Part shown: positions 5,268 through 12,752 of the stretch, piece by piece
Layout of the letters: each line of letters starts with the position of its first letter
How positions within the stretch are numbered: position 1 is the stretch's first letter
From: Elusimicrobiota bacterium
GTDB taxonomy: Bacteria > Elusimicrobiota > Elusimicrobia > FEN-1173
Direction of reading: 5' to 3'
DNA length: 14,990 nucleotides
NCBI GenBank assembly: GCA_016207625.1
Contig: JACQPF010000346.1
Location: forward strand, 1 to 14,990
The notes under the pieces: generated by a model
Told to the model about the DNA's origin: nothing
Database searches by the model: none
What the model saw: the letters and a program-made list of their open reading frames with translations, nothing else
Translations under genes and position numbers: made by a program

Positions 5268-7222
5268 TCCGTCTCGAAAACGTCTCCAAAACCTACCGCA
5301 TGGGGGACGTGGACGTCCACGCCCTGCGCGGCGTATCGCTTTCCATCGAAGCCGGTGAATTCATCGCCATCATGGGGCCCTCAGGCTCGGGCAAATCCAC
5401 GCTGATGCACATCCTGGGGCTTCTGGACGTGCCGGATTCAGGATCCTACCGGCTCCTCGACCACGAGATCTCCCGGCTAGGGGAAGATGACCTCGCGGCG
5501 TTGCGCAGCCATTCCGTCGGCTTCGTGTTTCAACAGTTCAACCTCTTGCCGCGCACAACGGCGCTGGAAAACGTGTCTCTCCCCCTCCTTTATTCGTCCA
5601 ACGGCAAGGACCCCGCGCGCGCCCGGCGGTTGCTGGAAGACGTCGGCCTGGCCGCCCGGCAGGGACACAAGCCCAACGAGCTTTCGGGCGGACAGCAACA
5701 GCGCGTGGCCATCGCCCGCGCGTTGGTGAACCGGCCCGCCTTGCTTTTGGCCGACGAGCCGACGGGAAACCTGGACTCCGCGAGCGAGGAGGAGATCATG
5801 GGCCTCCTGGCCCGGCTCAATGAGCAGGGCATCACGGTCGTCCTGGTGACCCACGAACCGGACATCGGCCGCCGGGCCCGACGGACCATCCGCATGCGCG
5901 ACGGCCGGATTCAGTCCGATGAGACTCAGCGCTCAACCCTCCGCCTGGACAACCCTTCCCCCCCCCCGTCATCCTCTCCGGCGGGAGGCGAGACGCGGCA
6001 TTGGGCGAAGGAGCTGGCGGACCATTTCAAGCAGGCGGCGCGGTCCCTTCTCTCCAACCGCGTCCGCACGTTGCTTTCCATGCTGGGGATATTGATCGGC
6101 GTGGCGGCCGTCATCGCCATGATGGCGCTGGGCGGCGGGGCACAGCGGTCCATCGAGTCGCAATTGGCGTCCATGGGGTCCAACCTGCTGGTGGTGCGGC
6201 CGGGGTCCCGGCGCGCCATGGGTGTGGCCCAGGAAGCCGGCGCGGCCACGCGCTTGACTTTGCAGGATGCGGATGAGATCCGGCAATCGATCCCGGGCAT
6301 TCAAAAAGCCGCGCCCACCGTTTCAGGCCGCGGCCAGGTGGTGTATGGGAACAAAAACTGGAGCACGCAGGTGCAAGGCACCACGCCGGACTACGCCGCC
6401 ATGCGGGCCTCGCGGCCGACCGTCGGCCGTTTCTTTGACGAGGAGGAAAACCGGAAACGCGCGCGCGTCGCGGTGCTGGGGATGACGCCGGTGAAAGAAC
6501 TGTTCAGCGGAGCGAACCCGATTGGAGAGTTCATCAAGATCAACAAAGTTAACTTTCAGGTGATCGGCGTCCTCCCGGAGAAGGGCGCCACCTCCTGGCG
6601 GGACCAGGACGACGTCATCCTCATCCCGCTCAACACCGCCATGCGGCGGCTCCTCGGTCGGGACTACGTGGACTCCGTTGAAGTCGAGATGGCCTCCGCG
6701 GCGGACCTCGAGGCGGCCCAGGACGCCATCAAGTCCCTCCTCGTCCGGCGCCACCGCCTTCCGCCCTCCCAACAAGAGAGTTTTGAGATCCGCAACATGG
6801 CAGAAATCCAGCAGATGGTGACGTCCACCAACCGCACCATGTCCCTGCTCCTCTCCTCCATCGCGGCCATTTCCCTTTTGGTGGGCGGCATCGGCATCAT
6901 GAACATCATGCTGGTCTCCGTGACGGAACGGATCCGGGAGATCGGCCTGCGCAAGGCCGTCGGCGCCCGCCGCCGGGACATCCTGGCCCAATTCCTCATC
7001 GAAGCCGTGGTGATCAGCCTTTTGGGAGGAGTCCTAGGCGTGGCCTTGGGATGGGGCATCGCCTCAGGCCTCTCCAAATGGGCCGGGTGGGCCACGTCGA
7101 TCTCCCCGGGTACCGTGCTCTTAGCTTTCCTTTTTTCCGCCGGGATCGGAATCCTTTTCGGCCTCTGGCCGGCGCGCAAGGCCGCCGCGCTGGACCCGAT
7201 CGTCGCGCTGCGATACGAATAA
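5264..7222 (+). CDS. MacB-like ABC transporter, fused ATPase and FtsX-type permease
   Basis: The 652-residue protein has, in order, a nucleotide-binding domain, a linker and a type VII (MacB) permease. The nucleotide-binding domain has Walker A GPSGSGKST (38-46), Q-loop FQQFN, signature LSGGQQQR (140-147), Walker B LLLADEPTGNLD and switch His in VTHEPD (H197). A Pro/Ser linker (about 230-242) leads to TM1 (about 270-290), the periplasmic MacB core domain, and three C-terminal helices with EIGLRKAVGARRRDI between them and the family ending WPARKAAALDPIVALRYE. It is a mechanotransmitter that drives substrates from the periplasm through adaptor and duct; known substrates of the family include macrolides, peptides and lipoproteins. 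The GTG at 5264 shares GTGA with the macA-like stop, mirroring the previous junction; a GTG at 5234 would add ten residues. A run of ten C at 5958-5967 encodes part of the linker. Confidence 0.93.
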   Translation: MIRLENVSKTYRMGDVDVHALRGVSLSIEAGEFIAIMGPSGSGKSTLMHILGLLDVPDSGSYRLLDHEISRLGEDDLAALRSHSVGFVFQQFNLLPRTTALENVSLPLLYSSNGKDPARARRLLEDVGLAARQGHKPNELSGGQQQRVAIARALVNRPALLLADEPTGNLDSASEEEIMGLLARLNEQGITVVLVTHEPDIGRRARRTIRMRDGRIQSDETQRSTLRLDNPSPPPSSSPAGGETRHWAKELADHFKQAARSLLSNRVRTLLSMLGILIGVAAVIAMMALGGGAQRSIESQLASMGSNLLVVRPGSRRAMGVAQEAGAATRLTLQDADEIRQSIPGIQKAAPTVSGRGQVVYGNKNWSTQVQGTTPDYAAMRASRPTVGRFFDEEENRKRARVAVLGMTPVKELFSGANPIGEFIKINKVNFQVIGVLPEKGATSWRDQDDVILIPLNTAMRRLLGRDYVDSVEVEMASAADLEAAQDAIKSLLVRRHRLPPSQQESFEIRNMAEIQQMVTSTNRTMSLLLSSIAAISLLVGGIGIMNIMLVSVTERIREIGLRKAVGARRRDILAQFLIEAVVISLLGGVLGVALGWGIASGLSKWAGWATSISPGTVLLAFLFSAGIGILFGLWPARKAAALDPIVALRYE

Positions 7223-7291
7223 TGATATAAATGAAGAAGAAGTTATTCGGGACGCCTCTCTGTACGGGGCCGTCCTGCAAACGAGGACTCC

Positions 7292-7780
7292 ATGAAAAAA
7301 AGGATGCTTGCAATGCTGGCCGCAGCGCTTCTTCCCACGGCGCTCTTGGCCGGGGATAACGGGAACCATCCTATGGCGGGATGCGGTTTGGCGTACGTTC
7401 TTTTCTCGAACAAGGACAACACCAAGCCCATCCAGGTCCTGGCTTCAACGACGAACAACCTCTGGGGAACCCAATCCTTCGGCATCACGTCCGGCACCTC
7501 CGGATGCACCGAGGATGGGGCAGTGAAGTTCGTCCGGGAGGCGGAACTCTACGCGGAAATCAACCTGAAGGACCTGTCTCGCGACATGGCCACAGGCCGG
7601 GGCGAGTTCCTGGAAGCCTTCTCCAGCCTCATCGGAGTGAAGGACGTCAAGCGGGCGGAATTCGCTCGATTCGTTCAAGAGCGTTATGACGCCCTCTTCC
7701 CTTCCGGAAGCACCACCTCAACCGAAATGCTTGAGTCTCTGTCCCGGGAGATGTCGGCCCGGCCGGACTTCCTCGGCTGA
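7292..7780 (+). CDS. Secreted DUF3015 family protein
   Basis: The 162-residue protein has a signal peptide (MKKRMLAMLAAALLPTALLA, cleaved before GDNG). The mature part shows the family hallmark of a Gly-Cys start (GCGLAYVLF), then QVLASTTNNLWGTQSFGITSGTSGC, a pattern I recognise as DUF3015. The two cysteines (C33 and C67) could form a disulfide in the periplasm. The rest is helical and charged (EINLKDLSRDMATGRGEFLEAF). No biochemical role is established for the family that I know of. SD GAGGA (7283-7287) precedes the ATG. It lies 69 bases after the MacB-like gene on the same strand and before a strong terminator, so it may be the last cistron of that operon; I see no clear promoter in the gap. 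Association with export is suggestive only. Confidence 0.82.
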   Translation: MKKRMLAMLAAALLPTALLAGDNGNHPMAGCGLAYVLFSNKDNTKPIQVLASTTNNLWGTQSFGITSGTSGCTEDGAVKFVREAELYAEINLKDLSRDMATGRGEFLEAFSSLIGVKDVKRAEFARFVQERYDALFPSGSTTSTEMLESLSREMSARPDFLG

Positions 7781-7800
7781 TTCTTTGCTGAATTGGGAAA

Positions 7801-7834
7801 CGGGCCGGGATCCTCAGAGGACCGGCCCGTTTTT
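7801..7834 (+). terminator. Intrinsic terminator after the DUF3015 gene
   Basis: CGGGCCGG (7801-7808) pairs with CCGGCCCG (7822-7829). The inner TCCT/AGGA (7811-7814 with 7818-7821) extends the stem around a CAG loop with a two-base bulge, and five T follow directly (7830-7834). It should end transcripts from the tolC-macAB-DUF3015 unit. AAA on the other side gives weak activity in the opposite direction at most. Confidence 0.85.
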
Positions 7835-7873
7835 CCATGCCGCTAGGCATGGCCCCTGTTTGTGAGAAGGGGC
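7835..7873 (+). repeat. Two further tandem hairpins in the leader of the Lnb gene
   Basis: CCATGCC (7835-7841) pairs perfectly with GGCATGG (7846-7852) around the loop GCTA. GCCCCT (7852-7857) pairs with AGGGGC (7868-7873) around a ten-base loop. Neither has a T-tract. A second GGCATG at 7884-7889 could compete for the first arm. The structures sit between the terminator and the GTG start of the next gene. They match no riboswitch class that I recognise. Confidence 0.45.
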
Positions 7874-7904
7874 TATCTTGCCGGGCATGAATCCGATGAG
7901 TTAA

Positions 7905-9821
7905 GTGCATAAACTGTCTCTCCTTTTACGCTGTTTTCTCGTCTTCGCCGTCGCTCCCCTTCTGTGGAGTGTCCCCGCTGCCCGCGCAGGAGAGGACCCC
8001 TATTTATCTGAACTGCAAGCCGAAGCTCAACGGCGGAATTTGGATCGCAGTCCGCGCTGGATCCGCCTTCTGCATTACCGGCATGGACTTTGGGGGTGGA
8101 AAAGCGAGGCGGATGGCCGGGGCTTCTTCCTAGCCCGGCGGGGACGGACGCAACCCCGGGAGGAACTGGACGCTTCCCTCACCGCATTTTTCGCCCCGCC
8201 CATCGAAGAAGATGAAACCACCCTCCACCCGCAATGCCGGTTCCCCGCGCGATACGAGTGGCTGAAATCGGAGCTTTCTTTCGATCCGGCTCGCTTGCCC
8301 GAACAGTCTTGTCCGCGCCTGGAGCGATGGCTTTCGCGCTTGGCCCCTCAGGGCGTTACCCTGGTTTTCGCCTCCTCCTACATGAACAACCCCGCGTCCA
8401 TGTACGGCCACACCTTCCTGCGCTTGGACCGCTCCGGCGGGCGGGATGGGTTCCCCCTTCTGGACTACACCGTCAACTTTGCCGCCGACACTCCCGAACG
8501 CAACGGCTTGCTGTTTGCACTGAAAGGATTGCTCGGCGGATATCCCGGGCGATTCTCGACGCAGCCGTACTACATGAAAATTCAACAGTATTCAAATTTG
8601 GAAAGCCGCGACCTCTGGGAGTATCCCCTTCGCCTGGATGAGAGAGCCCGGCGGTTCCTCGTCCTGCATTTGTGGGAGATGGGATCAACGCACTTCGCCT
8701 ACTTTTTCTTGCGGGAGAACTGCTCCTACCAGTTGTTGACCTTATTGGACGGGGCCGACACGCAAGTCCATTTGTCAGCCCCCTTCGATTTCAAAGCCAT
8801 TCCCGCCGATACCGTGCGGGTGGTTCTGTCTCCGGTTGGATTTTCAGGTCCCCCTCAATTGCGGCCGTCGGCCCTGCGGACGGCCTTCGCCAGGCGTTCC
8901 CTGCTCTCGAAAAAAGAAAGAGAACTGACGGACGCAACCGCGCGCGCGGAAAACCCGGACCTCTCGAGCCTTCCTCCCGAACGGCAAGCGCTCATTTTGG
9001 AGACGGCCTATGACTTGGTCCGGCTTCGCCATGATTACGCCCGTTTCCAAGACGCCGCTTCAGACGCGCAGGAAAGGGATCTTTTGTCCCGGCGGGGCCG
9101 GATGACGGTCCCTGCGATGGACATTTCGTCCCTGGAGACCTCCCGGGCGGAGCCGCCGGAATTCGGCCATTCCACCGGACGCGTCGGGTTGGGCCGGGGC
9201 CGCCGCGGCGGAGCCAACCGGACGGAGATTTCCCTCCGCGGAGCCATGCACGATTTGGCCGACGATCCCGCCGGATACATTCCCGGAAGCATGTTGGAGA
9301 TGTTCCACGTGCGCCTCACGCGTGAAGATCGCACCCGCCGTGCTCGCTTGCACCGGTTCGCGTTGTTGGACATGGTGTCGCTGTTCCCGCTGGATTCTTG
9401 GGCGATGCACCCCTCCTGGCGGTTCTTCTTCGGGCTGGACCGGCCTTCCGACCGCCCAGAAGGACGGAGGGAGGGACTGATCTTGAAAATGTCCGGCGGG
9501 ACCGGGCCTTCGGTTTCCGTAGGACGATCGTTTTTGGCATACGCCATGGCGGACGCCGACACCGGCGCGGGAGGCGCGTTGGGAAAAAGCTACAGGCTGG
9601 GATGGGGCGGATCGACGGGATTTGTCTGGCGTCCGGTGGAAAGGTGGGGCGTGTGGGCGGAAGCCGGCCATCTGCGGTCCTTTGCCGGCGAGGTCCATGA
9701 CGCTTCGCGGTTGTCCCTGATCAATTCCTTCCGCTTGGGAAAACGTTGGGAGGCGCGCTCCACGCTTTCGCGGACTGGGCCTCTGAGGGAATCCGCCCTC
9801 TTCATTCAGATGTACCTTTGA
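7905..9821 (+). CDS. Lnb/DUF4105 family periplasmic protein with predicted C-terminal beta-barrel
   Basis: The 638-residue protein has a signal peptide (1-28, cleaved after ARA). The N-terminal region has WIRLLHYRHGLWGWKSEADGRGFFLA (52-77), typical of the domain preceding DUF4105. The DUF4105 core shows FASSYMNNPASMYGHTFLRLD (155-175) with H169, LDYTVNFAADTP (186-197) and LRENCSYQLLTLLD (269-282) with C273. His and Cys of these motifs are the likely catalytic pair. Members characterised in Bacteroidetes (Lnb) N-acylate lipoproteins; whether this homologue does so is inferred. From about residue 410 the chain turns into alternating short strands and ends ESALFIQMYL, like an outer-membrane barrel. 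The GTG start is forced by an in-frame TAA just before it (7902-7904); a five-codon ATG frame precedes that stop. The SD is weak. Its 3' end overlaps the convergent hydrolase gene by 20 bases. Confidence 0.85.
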   Translation: MHKLSLLLRCFLVFAVAPLLWSVPAARAGEDPYLSELQAEAQRRNLDRSPRWIRLLHYRHGLWGWKSEADGRGFFLARRGRTQPREELDASLTAFFAPPIEEDETTLHPQCRFPARYEWLKSELSFDPARLPEQSCPRLERWLSRLAPQGVTLVFASSYMNNPASMYGHTFLRLDRSGGRDGFPLLDYTVNFAADTPERNGLLFALKGLLGGYPGRFSTQPYYMKIQQYSNLESRDLWEYPLRLDERARRFLVLHLWEMGSTHFAYFFLRENCSYQLLTLLDGADTQVHLSAPFDFKAIPADTVRVVLSPVGFSGPPQLRPSALRTAFARRSLLSKKERELTDATARAENPDLSSLPPERQALILETAYDLVRLRHDYARFQDAASDAQERDLLSRRGRMTVPAMDISSLETSRAEPPEFGHSTGRVGLGRGRRGGANRTEISLRGAMHDLADDPAGYIPGSMLEMFHVRLTREDRTRRARLHRFALLDMVSLFPLDSWAMHPSWRFFFGLDRPSDRPEGRREGLILKMSGGTGPSVSVGRSFLAYAMADADTGAGGALGKSYRLGWGGSTGFVWRPVERWGVWAEAGHLRSFAGEVHDASRLSLINSFRLGKRWEARSTLSRTGPLRESALFIQMYL

Positions 9822-10683
9822 GAGCTTCTCGGAAAAACGCCTCGATTTCATCCTCGTAAGTGCCCCCCGCCGCGCGGCGGTATTGCAAGTGGTCTCCCCC
9901 CTCAATCAACCTCAACTTTCTCGGGTCCTTTGCCCGCGCAAAAAGACGATGGGCCATCTTCACCGGAATGATCCGGTCCGCCGTGCCGTGGATGATGAAG
10001 ACGGGGCGCGGAGAGATGAGAGCGATGTAGTCCTGGGGATCCCACGCGTGCCGGACGAAAAGGAGGGGAAAGAAAGGCCGCAAAGGCCATAGCAGGATGG
10101 ATCGGCCCATCACCGTTCCGGTGATCGCCCGGTAGGAGGTGAAACCGGCCTCGAGCACCGCCGCTTTCACGGCCGGTTCGCGCGCGGCCACCACGCAGGC
10201 CACGGCGGCCCCCAGGGATTGCCCGAAGACCACGACGCCTCGTGACCCCGGCCGCTGATGGGCCTGGGCCCAGCGCACGCTGGCGAGGCCGTCCTCCACC
10301 GTGTTCCGCGGCGACGGCCGCCCGGCGGAGGCCCCGTAACCCTGGTAATCAAAACAAAGGAGATCGAACCCCCGCGGCACGAGGAAATACGCCAAGGGGA
10401 AGTGGTTGGACAGGTTGGCCCCGTTTCCGTGGAAGTGGACCACGGTCCCGGCGGGCTCGTCCGCCGCTGTGAAGAACACGCCGCAAAGCGTCTTCCCGTT
10501 CAAGCTCGGATAATAGACCACCTCGTGGGCCAGCTCCAATCGGGCGGGATCGGCGTAAAGCTGTTTGTTGGGGAAATAAAAAATCCGCTCCGCAGAGCAG
10601 CAGGAGAGAAACGAAGCCAGGAAACAACCCATCGCCGCTTTTCGCGGAAACGATCGTCGGCCGATTCCTCGCTTTCCCATCAT
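9802..10683 (-). CDS. Alpha/beta hydrolase, membrane-anchored or lipoprotein-like
   Basis: The 293-residue protein begins with a basic segment and a hydrophobic helix (17-28) ending FLSCCSAERIF, which could be a lipobox-like site or an uncleaved anchor. The hydrolase core is complete. VVHFHGNGANLS (81-92) supplies the oxyanion region, followed by CFDYQGYGASAGRPS (110-124). GQSLGAA has nucleophile S156, IIHGTADRIIP has D236 and GGDHLQY has H265. This arrangement resembles the BEM46/ABHD13-type serine hydrolases (esterase or lipase-like); no substrate can be assigned. The start is uncertain: ATG 10683, 10680 or 10632 all lack a good SD, and the first two keep the basic n-region. It lies 39 bases after a CheY-like gene and is probably co-transcribed. 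It converges on the Lnb gene with overlapping ends. Confidence 0.85.
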   Translation of the reverse strand: MMGKRGIGRRSFPRKAAMGCFLASFLSCCSAERIFYFPNKQLYADPARLELAHEVVYYPSLNGKTLCGVFFTAADEPAGTVVHFHGNGANLSNHFPLAYFLVPRGFDLLCFDYQGYGASAGRPSPRNTVEDGLASVRWAQAHQRPGSRGVVVFGQSLGAAVACVVAAREPAVKAAVLEAGFTSYRAITGTVMGRSILLWPLRPFFPLLFVRHAWDPQDYIALISPRPVFIIHGTADRIIPVKMAHRLFARAKDPRKLRLIEGGDHLQYRRAAGGTYEDEIEAFFREALKGTSE

Positions 10684-10722
10684 TCGTTTTTGGCTTGTCT
10701 TTTCGTAGGTCCGGTCTATTCC

Positions 10723-11100
10723 TCAGGAAGGCCGTGCGTCTGAAAGGATGTGTTGGATCGCTTGGACCAATTCCTCCGGCCGAAAGGGCTTGTCCACCAC
10801 CGCTTTGGCCCCCATCCGAAGGACTTGCTCTTTGACGGAAGCTTCGCCGAAGGCGGTGACCACCAGGATTTTCGCCAGGGGGTCCCCCATCAGGATCTCC
10901 ACCATGGCCTCCACGCCGCTCTGCCGGGGCATGTTGAGGTCCACGGTCACAAGGTCCGGCTTGAGCTGAAAATAGAGCTCCTTCAGCTCCAGGCCGTCTC
11001 CGGCCTCCCCCGCCACACGGCCCCCGGCGGCTTCAATAGCGCTCCGGATCATGCTCCGCATGACTGGCGAATCATCAGCGATGAGAACAGTGGGGTTCAT
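10723..11100 (-). CDS. Single-domain CheY-like response regulator
   Basis: The 125-residue receiver domain has no output domain. The phosphorylation pocket is intact: D9/D10 in LIADDS, phospho-acceptor D54 in VTVDLNMP, T82 in VVTAFG and K104 in VDKPF. The alpha4-beta5 face (GEASVKEQVLRMGAKA) is like stand-alone CheY/Spo0F proteins, which signal by binding a partner such as a flagellar switch, kinase or phosphotransferase. No chemotaxis genes are visible here. It precedes the alpha/beta hydrolase by 39 bases on the same strand. A soluble kinase encoded about 400 bases upstream could phosphorylate it, but that is inference. The ATG at 11100 has only a weak purine-rich SD. Confidence 0.9.
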   Translation of the reverse strand: MNPTVLIADDSPVMRSMIRSAIEAAGGRVAGEAGDGLELKELYFQLKPDLVTVDLNMPRQSGVEAMVEILMGDPLAKILVVTAFGEASVKEQVLRMGAKAVVDKPFRPEELVQAIQHILSDARPS

Positions 11101-11175
11101 GGGACTTCTTGCTTGCCGAGGCCCCCTCTCCTGACAACCAAGATGGCTGTGAGAAGAGGGGGGCGTCTTTACTTT

Positions 11176-11334
11176 TTAACGGCCGCTGTTTTTTCGTTTC
11201 GAAAAACACTCCTTGCAATACACCGGACGATCTCCGGATGGCTTGAACGGGACCTCGCATTCTTTCTTGCATTCCGCACAAGTTGCTTTGTGTTTCTCTC
11301 GCGGTCCATCATAGCCGCCGCCTGGATATGGCAT
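11176..11334 (-). CDS. CxxC-x17-CxxC zinc-ribbon mini-protein
   Basis: This 52-residue protein has a Gly/Pro-rich N-terminus (MPYPGGGYDGPREKH) and a single predicted zinc ribbon: C19-x2-C22, then 17 residues, then C40-x2-C43 followed by Phe, with a basic tail (SKRKNSGR). The KATCAECKKECEVPF and RPVYCKECF blocks match the small CxxC-x17-CxxC family found in many uncultured bacterial lineages. Its function is unknown; nucleic-acid binding is plausible given the ribbon and basic tail. The ATG at 11334 is chosen because AGGGGG lies at normal distance; an upstream in-frame GTG at 11361 has less support. It has its own promoter and sits between the kinase gene and the CheY-like gene on the same strand. 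Confidence 0.8.
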   Translation of the reverse strand: MPYPGGGYDGPREKHKATCAECKKECEVPFKPSGDRPVYCKECFSKRKNSGR

Positions 11335-11370
11335 GTTTCCCCCTTGTTTATTATTGGTCACAGCAAAGAG

Positions 11371-11400
11371 ATTCTACAAGATGTCGGCACAAAAAAACAA
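11371..11400 (-). promoter_or_regulatory. Promoter of the zinc-ribbon mini-protein gene
   Basis: Minus-strand TTGTTT (11395-11400), an 18-base spacer and TAGAAT (11371-11376; 5/6 to consensus) give a start near 11364 and a leader of about 30 bases with an SD. The 100-base gap after the kinase stop is AT-rich relative to the genes. The promoter could also feed the downstream CheY-like and hydrolase genes. Confidence 0.5.
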
Positions 11401-11462
11401 TTTATTATCGCGGGATATTCCATACTGTCCCCGGAATAGAAAAACGCACGCGGAGGGGAGGG

Positions 11463-12752
11463 TTACTTATCGGCAATGGTAAAGGAGAACGTTGAACCCC
11501 GTCCGGGGCCTGAGTCGACCCGGATCTCACCGCCGTGCAGCTCCACTATTTTCTGGCAAACCGAAAGGCCGATGCCCGTTCCGGGATATTCCTCTCTCGA
11601 GTGAAGACGCTGGAATACCTGGAAGATCTTATTAAAATACTTCGGGTCGATCCCGATGCCGTTGTCGCTGACCGAGAACAGCCATGCCTTTTCCCGGCGT
11701 TCGGCGGCCACTTTGATTTTCGGGGTCTTGCCCTCCTCGCAGAATTTGATGCCGTTGGCAATGAGGTTTTGGAAAAGCTGGGCGATCCGCATTTCATTCC
11801 CGGTGATCTTGGGCATGGGCCCGCATTCGATCTCCACATTTTTATCACGGATCGTTTTCCCAAGGTTTTGCAGCACGTTTTTCATAACGATTTCGACGTC
11901 AACGTTGGTCATCGGTTTTTCAGTTCTTCCGACTCGGGAATAGAACAACAGGTCGCTGATCAGGGCCTGCATCCTCCGGCCCCCGTCTACGGCGTAATTC
12001 ATGAACATCTTGGCCTTGTCGTCGAAAGCATTTTGAAAATGCCTCTCCAAAAGCTGCAGGTAACTGATCACCATGCGCAGGGGCTCCTGGAGATCGTGCG
12101 AGGCGACATAGGCGAACTGCTCCAATTCGGCGTTGGAGCGCTTGAGCTGAACCATGGTTTCATTCAATTTTTCGTTGGCCGTCCTCAGCTCCGCGGTGCG
12201 CACCGCGACCTCCTCTTCGAGACGGGCGCGGTGTTTTCTCAGCTCCTCAAAGGACTGCGCGATGACAATGGCTATGCCGGCGTATTCGGCGTACACCTGG
12301 AAGGACTCTTTTTCAAAGGAATCCATCCTCCGGCCGGGGTCGGTGGAGCTGAGGTGAATCAGCCCGATCAGCTTGTCTCGATAAAGGATCGGCGCCGCGA
12401 TGACCACTTTGAACCCCAGGCCGCACCACATTTTACCGAAGGGCGTATCGGGAGTGAAATCCTGCAACATCACGAGCTTTCTTTCCGAGATAACATGGGA
12501 TATCAAGCCGCTTTCTTCGGTAATGATCCGGGTGGTGTACGGGATGGGAATGCCCATGGCGGCATAATAGGAGTAATTGTTCGGGTTCGCCTCGTCGTGG
12601 AGGATGATTCCCCCTGCGTTCATGTTGAGGAATTTCGCCCCCTCCTTGAGGATTAAATCCAAAACCCTCCTCAAGTCGGGTTCGACGACGATGTGCGCGA
12701 GGATGTTCCTTAACTGCGACTCCCGGCGGGCAATCCTTTCGGACTCATCCAT
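11463..12752 (-). CDS. Soluble GAF-domain sensor histidine kinase
   Basis: The 429-residue kinase has no transmembrane segment. A GAF domain spans roughly 20-165 (IIVEPDLR-like start, NMNAGGIILHDE, GLISHVISERKLVMLQDF, VVIAAPILYRDKLIGLIHL), followed by a coiled-coil (about 165-210, EEVAVRTAELRTANEKLNETM). The HisKA helix carries FAYVASHDLQEPLR with phospho-acceptor H219. The HATPase domain has N-box N333 (QNLIANGIKF), G1 DNGIGI (363-368), F-box IFQVFQRLH and G2 GTGIGL (391-396). The VASHDLQEPLR type belongs with phytochrome-like kinases that use Rcp1-type regulators, and an Rcp1-like gene lies two genes upstream. The GAF ligand is unknown. The ATG at 12752 overlaps the cupin stop by 8 bases. 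An ATG at 12779 is an alternative adding nine residues, with no better SD. Confidence 0.93.
   Translation of the reverse strand: MDESERIARRESQLRNILAHIVVEPDLRRVLDLILKEGAKFLNMNAGGIILHDEANPNNYSYYAAMGIPIPYTTRIITEESGLISHVISERKLVMLQDFTPDTPFGKMWCGLGFKVVIAAPILYRDKLIGLIHLSSTDPGRRMDSFEKESFQVYAEYAGIAIVIAQSFEELRKHRARLEEEVAVRTAELRTANEKLNETMVQLKRSNAELEQFAYVASHDLQEPLRMVISYLQLLERHFQNAFDDKAKMFMNYAVDGGRRMQALISDLLFYSRVGRTEKPMTNVDVEIVMKNVLQNLGKTIRDKNVEIECGPMPKITGNEMRIAQLFQNLIANGIKFCEEGKTPKIKVAAERREKAWLFSVSDNGIGIDPKYFNKIFQVFQRLHSREEYPGTGIGLSVCQKIVELHGGEIRVDSGPGRGSTFSFTIADK

Noticed and set aside
9060..9905. 281-codon minus-strand open frame
   Set aside because: Shadow of the Lnb gene in GC-rich DNA; Arg/Pro-rich translation without motifs.
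11121..11164. GCCCCC...GGGGGC hairpin followed by T-rich sequence on the plus strand
   Set aside because: It would terminate plus-strand transcription, but the genes on both sides are minus-strand; on the minus strand no T-tract follows, and the stem has a bulge.
11535..12656. 373-codon plus-strand open frame
   Set aside because: It is fully antisense to the GAF kinase, whose motifs are complete; the predicted product has no recognisable domain.
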